From the NCBI RefSeq assembly GCF_014217565.1, contig NZ_CP043661.1, forward strand, positions 2,356,001-2,420,000: a stretch of 64,000 nucleotides of DNA, in the 5' to 3' direction. How positions within the stretch are numbered: the first letter of the stretch is position 1; every line of letters begins with the position of its first letter. The notes below the pieces were generated by a model, which did no database searches, was not told where the DNA came from, and saw only the letters and a program-made list of their open reading frames with translations. The position numbers and the translations under genes are program-made. Origin of the DNA: Kribbella qitaiheensis (GTDB taxonomy: Bacteria; Actinomycetota; Actinomycetes; Propionibacteriales; Kribbellaceae). This document shows positions 60,536 to 64,000 of the stretch, in pieces.

Positions 60536-62431
60536 ATGGCTGACAAACGATCTGGAGATCCGGAACAGCGCCGGTGCGGGCGGCCGACTCGAACAGGTTC
60601 GCCGTGCGCGGCCATTGTCCGCCGCTCGGCGGTGCTCGACGCGTTCGCGCCCGCCTGCGGCATGCATTTGTCCGACGAGGAGAAGGCTGCCACCCGGACT
60701 GCGCTGTGGTCCGAGGAAGGGCAGGTTCTGTGGGCCTTGGAGCAGCGGAATGATGCTCAGGATCTCGCGTCCGCGCAGGACCTGACAGACCTCCTTCGGA
60801 TGAGGGAGACGAAGGTTCAACGGGCTCTTCGTGAGCTGCAAAAACACGGCACCGTGGCTGCGCGAAAAGTGGATCGCCGTTCGCTGTGGGGCACCACGGA
60901 CCAGGTCATGAGGTGGGATCGACTCAAGATGCGCTTCCAAGCCGAGATGGAAGGGACCAGCGCCCGAGTCCTCGCCGTCAACTCAATCCTCGCCCAGCAT
61001 GCTGAGCGGCTCGACAAAGTCTGTCACCCGAACGGTGTTTCGGTTGATCTGCGCAAACCACCGGACCGGGATCCGGCCTCGCCGGCTCGTCATCTGCTGG
61101 TTCTGGCGGCCGGACAGCCCGACGCCGCTGCGTGGCTGTCAGCCGCCCTGAGTCGCCCGACGCCCGCCCAAGAGAGAACGCAGGACTATGTCGACCAGTT
61201 CGACGACTTACTCGGCCCGCTGGAGCTGGCCGGATGGCGATGTCACGAAGAAGGCTTCGACCTCGACCAAGACGACGACGGCCCGGTCTTGTCCACCACC
61301 ATGTTCCGGACCTGCATGCTTCTCGCCGCCGAGTACCGGCCCTTCGACGACACCCTCACCTTGACTCCTTTCGAGATGTTCGACGAAGACGAAGAGTTGT
61401 TCAGCATCCTGGACAGCAACGAACTAATCGCCCTGGACGTCGATCCCACCCAGGACGTCACACGGCGAGCCGGCGAACTCGGGTTGCTGGAACCAACTCG
61501 GGTGACCGTGACGCCCGACGCCGGTATCAGCCTCAACGAGTTCGTCGGGTATCAAATCGCCACGTATGTTGTGGGCCCGGCTGCCCACTACCGGGACAAG
61601 TCTGCGCTGGACGTCGCCGGTGAGATCGACGAGCACCCCTACTTGAAGCTCTACCTCGACACCGTCGTCGGCTTCTTCGGATCTGGTGTCCTGCCTGACC
61701 TCGTTCCGGATTCCATTGCACTGGGAATCGCGGCTTGGTGCTGGCGGAACAATACTGCCGTCGAGGAGTTCCACCTCCCGACCGATGTGCTGATGGCCAG
61801 AGTCAATCTCGCGGTCACTAGAGCAGCCATGGATCACATCGACGAGATCGAGGGCGTCGACTGGGCCGGTCTGATCAACGCCTTGACCGACGACTCCTGG
61901 GCATTGCCTGATGGACGCACGATCTCAACGTTGTTCGGCGCGGGCTGGGGGCAGGTCCAACAAACTGTGGCCGAGCAACTCCGGCACTGGCAAGCGATCG
62001 ACGCGGACGTACTCGGGCCCGAAGCGACACTACGACTCCTGTCGATCGGCGGGACCACCGGATACACCGACAGGTGGTGGGGACGAAGCCGCTGGTCAGC
62101 GATGTGCGCGGCGGTCGTAGCTGACGCGATCAGCGCTGAGGTCGCGCTACCAAGCCCGTATCACCATCGAGGATCCGCTCAACTGATCGATGATCTGTCC
62201 GATCCCGGCGAACTGGACGACGCGGTGCTCGAGTGGATGATCGATCTTCCAGGCACCGGTGTCGGCGGCCCACAAGGCCTTCGCTTCCACTCTGCTGCCC
62301 GGCCCATCACCCGGACGGTCGACCCGCCGAGGTCTGACCTGTCACGGATGCTCAACTCGGAGTACTGCAGGAGCACCGATGGGCATCGGCGACCAGCAGA
62401 TCTACCGCCTCCCGAGGCAGTAGACCGCTGA
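60536..62431 (+). CDS. 631-aa hypothetical protein between direct repeats
   Basis: From ATG 60536: RCGRPTRTGSPCAAIVRRSA, with Cys and Arg as in small zinc or DNA-binding modules. A winged-helix-like segment (LTDLLRMRETKVQRALRELQ, then KHGTVAARKVDRRSLWGTTD) follows at about residues 83-125. A long C-terminal region (SLNEFVGYQIATYVVGPAAH; IALGIAAWCWRNNTAVEEFH; WGRSRWSAMCAAVVADAISA) is not recognised. The N-terminal part suggests DNA binding. It is a single gene enclosed by the 358-bp repeats and could be mobile or duplicable through them. Confidence 0.65.
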   Translation: MADKRSGDPEQRRCGRPTRTGSPCAAIVRRSAVLDAFAPACGMHLSDEEKAATRTALWSEEGQVLWALEQRNDAQDLASAQDLTDLLRMRETKVQRALRELQKHGTVAARKVDRRSLWGTTDQVMRWDRLKMRFQAEMEGTSARVLAVNSILAQHAERLDKVCHPNGVSVDLRKPPDRDPASPARHLLVLAAGQPDAAAWLSAALSRPTPAQERTQDYVDQFDDLLGPLELAGWRCHEEGFDLDQDDDGPVLSTTMFRTCMLLAAEYRPFDDTLTLTPFEMFDEDEELFSILDSNELIALDVDPTQDVTRRAGELGLLEPTRVTVTPDAGISLNEFVGYQIATYVVGPAAHYRDKSALDVAGEIDEHPYLKLYLDTVVGFFGSGVLPDLVPDSIALGIAAWCWRNNTAVEEFHLPTDVLMARVNLAVTRAAMDHIDEIEGVDWAGLINALTDDSWALPDGRTISTLFGAGWGQVQQTVAEQLRHWQAIDADVLGPEATLRLLSIGGTTGYTDRWWGRSRWSAMCAAVVADAISAEVALPSPYHHRGSAQLIDDLSDPGELDDAVLEWMIDLPGTGVGGPQGLRFHSAARPITRTVDPPRSDLSRMLNSEYCRSTDGHRRPADLPPPEAVDR

Positions 62432-62525
62432 CCTGGTGCCGACGCGCCGGTGTCCACGTCCGGCTCCGGGACGGATCCCTAGAGCGCGATCGAGGTCCAG
62501 CAACGGACCCTGACCGATGCCTCGT

Positions 62526-62883
62526 GGCGGGCACGTAGACCACACGACCGGCGCAGTCCGGCAGCAGCCAAGTACCCCAGGGACACAACGCCCGAAGGGT
62601 GCCATAGCGCGGCATTCCAAGCCCGGCTCCGAGCAATCTGGCCCTGGAACGACCAGACGCCATGTCGACGCTCAGTGGCCTCCCACACGGTGCGTCAACA
62701 ACGGGAAGGCACCCGCATTCCTGGCACGCCGCGATCTGCAGCATCGACAGTAGAGTCGCCTCTCAACTTGCTGCCCTCCAGATCAGCCGACGCACGCAGG
62801 GCCTCCGCGGGGCTCTGCAACGTCCCGCTGGCGCCCGGTCCAGAACCTTTCGGCGCGCGTCTCGGGACTGCGACGAGCCCCAG
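62526..62883 (+). repeat. 358-bp direct repeat, right copy
   Basis: Second copy of 60101-60458 in the same orientation. The region after 62883 does not match the region after 60458, so the repeat ends there. Confidence 0.93.
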
Positions 62884-63669
62884 CCTGGATGTGGTCCGCG
62901 TCAGGTCACATCGAGGGCGCTGCATCGTTCCCTTCGTGGCCACTATGAGGTGGCTTGCGGCCCGGGCTTGCACCGGCCACGCAAGGTTGCGACAGGGAGC
63001 CCTTCCTGGCACACCGATGAGACCAGGATCGGCCCGCATGCGGCGCACGCCGGGCACTGCCGGGGGCTGGTGGACGTCCGGCCACCGCCTGGACGCGGGC
63101 CGATCCTGCCTCGTTCGCTTCCACAAAGGCGGCACCATCTTTGGATGAGAGTTCGGACACCACGACGGTGAACCACCGCTCGGTGGCAATGGCGCCGGAC
63201 GCTGAGCTCGTCCGGGCCCGGCTGTCTGCTCGCGATAGAGCCTGCGCTCGAGGCGGCCAGTCGTCCGGGCAGCAAGGGGCGCGAGCACACAACGTCGTCG
63301 ACGGTCCAGCAGCCGAAAGGGCTTCTGCAGCCAGCACCTCAGCACGAAGCGACGACCACCGGGGGCCACGTCGGCATCAGCCGTCGACGGCCGGTCAATC
63401 AAGACCCCGGTCGCCAGGGTGGCCAGCTTCCGCCGCTGCCGGCATCAGCGGATGCTCGCCTCGGTGGCGCCTTCGATGCATCACTCCCCCGATGGCCGAC
63501 GCGCAGTGCGACATCACAGGCACCTACGCCGGGGCCTGGGATCCGGTTGCGGTCCGAAGATCACTTCTCCCCGTAACCATCAGCATCCGTTGCTTCAGCG
63601 CCGACGGCAGCAGGCCCACTGAGGTCTTTCCGTACTTTGGCGCGTACCCGGCAGATCCCAGACACGAAG
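62884..63669. other. Region without convincing genes
   Basis: About 790 bases after the repeat. Long open frames exist on both strands (63141-63944 plus; 62943-63290 minus) but they are composition artefacts with no domain, and the first one reads through the tRNA remnant. Remnants of the unit duplicated by the repeat are possible. Confidence 0.5.
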
Positions 63670-63713
63670 AAGGCCCCTCTGACTTCGGCGTTTTGCCTGG
63701 TCAGAAGGGCCTT
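63670..63713 (-). terminator. Terminator-like hairpin beside the tRNA remnant
   Basis: AAGGCCCCTCTGAC (63670-63683) pairs with GTCAGAAGGGCCTT (63700-63713) with one mismatch. It lies three bases beyond the CCA end of the tRNA remnant, as expected for a tRNA terminator. Confidence 0.75.
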
Positions 63714-63715
63714 GG

Positions 63716-63752
63716 TGGAGCCGCCTATCGGAATCGAACCGATGACCTTCTC
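63716..63752 (-). other. tRNA 3' half, probable integration attachment site
   Basis: Read on the minus strand: an anticodon-stem side (GAGAAGGTC), a perfect T-arm (ATCGG-TTCGATT-CCGAT), an acceptor strand AGGCGGC, discriminator T and CCA. The D-arm and the 5' acceptor strand (GCCGCCT) at the right distance are missing. The isotype cannot be fixed; the bases just before (TCATAC) could be an anticodon loop with CAT. Tyrosine integrases often use exactly this tRNA segment as attB, so this is likely an att remnant. Confidence 0.65.
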
Positions 63753-64000
63753 AGTATGACTCTCTTGGCCACGATCAAGAATCAGGCATACGTGCTTGCT
63801 TCGCCTGGCGGCTGGGAATGCCAACAGTTGGTACTGGGCACACCTGGCCGGTCTCGGTCAGTACGCCGTCATCACACGCAAGACGCAGTCGACCAGCACC
63901 TGGGCGAGGTCGGACGCCACATGCAGTCCTGCGCTCGGCCATAGCTGCGGCGGAACTAGCAAGCCACACCCAATGGCGGCTGGAGTACTTGCTTCCGACC

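Noticed and set aside
63141-63944. Long plus-strand ORF with the string YRNRTDDLL
   Set aside because: It reads antisense through the tRNA T-arm; this peptide pattern is a known artefact of translating tRNA regions. No domain otherwise.
1-64000. CRISPR arrays
   Set aside because: No regularly spaced short repeats were seen. The three palindromes at 58.7 kb are operators, with spacing too short for an array.

Overview
The window is high-GC DNA with many GTG/TTG starts, dense ATGA/GTGA start-stop overlaps and typical actinobacterial families (GAF-ANTAR, DUF427, DUF6283, DUF6624, XRE-TPR regulators, Asp23/DUF6286 clusters, FxLD lanthipeptides). It is very probably from a filamentous or soil actinomycete; the genus cannot be fixed from sequence alone. 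Much of it reads as accessory chromosome: two insertion sequences (IS110, IS256), a serine resolvase, several gene remnants, a 358-bp direct repeat and a tRNA 3' half that looks like an attachment site near the right end.

1-10.4 kb: a redox/stress block. It holds a GAF-ANTAR regulator (cut by the window edge), a minus-strand operon of a cytochrome b561/molybdopterin oxidoreductase with a methyltransferase, an AhpC/TSA-like peroxiredoxin and a MerT-like membrane protein. On the plus strand an overlapping run follows: DUF427, an MJ0619-like radical SAM enzyme, a methyltransferase, a HAD hydrolase and an SRPBCC protein, then a membrane protein and a Crp/Fnr regulator. Four successive genes here carry single-base frameshifts. 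10.4-19.7 kb: MazG, broken Nudix and thymidylate kinase, an XRE-TPR regulator with an APH-like kinase, a chain of tiny ORFs, IS110, a Ni/Co transporter and a resolvase. 19.8-23.5 kb: an Asp23/DUF6286 envelope-stress operon divergent from an ECF sigma factor.

23.7-34.4 kb: IS256 has cut the end of a PEP-synthase-like gene. That gene ends a coupled minus-strand run (isoaspartate-type methyltransferase, 73-aa protein, membrane-tethered degenerate exonuclease). Upstream lie a strongly structured intergenic segment, a resolvase-fold protein without the catalytic serine, and two cassettes of a 29-33 aa membrane peptide plus a 62-83 aa partner. Divergent from this is an XRE-TPR regulator, APH-like kinase, small protein and PP2C phosphatase operon. 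The same micropeptide-partner cassette occurs next to the paralogous regulator/kinase pair at 12-15 kb, which makes it the best candidate for an undescribed system.

34.5-46 kb: an FxLD-type class I lanthipeptide locus with precursor, full-length LanB, LanC, two isoaspartyl-methyltransferase homologues, a methyltransferase pseudogene and an XRE-TPR regulator. The precursor core has an Asp-Gly step, the usual isoaspartate hot spot. No dedicated transporter or protease is visible. 47-57 kb: possible defence genes, including a RecB-fold protein, a HEAT-repeat-like protein, an SF1 helicase fused to a RecB-like nuclease, and a minus-strand run with an NYN ribonuclease, DUF6283 and a zinc ribbon. 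57-64 kb: an HTH protein preceded by three identical-core palindromes, an unknown 631-aa gene between 358-bp direct repeats, and a tRNA 3' half with a terminator.

At least a dozen reading frames are broken by one-base indels, many in short G/C runs. Either this assembly has residual indel errors or the region is decaying; each case is flagged.
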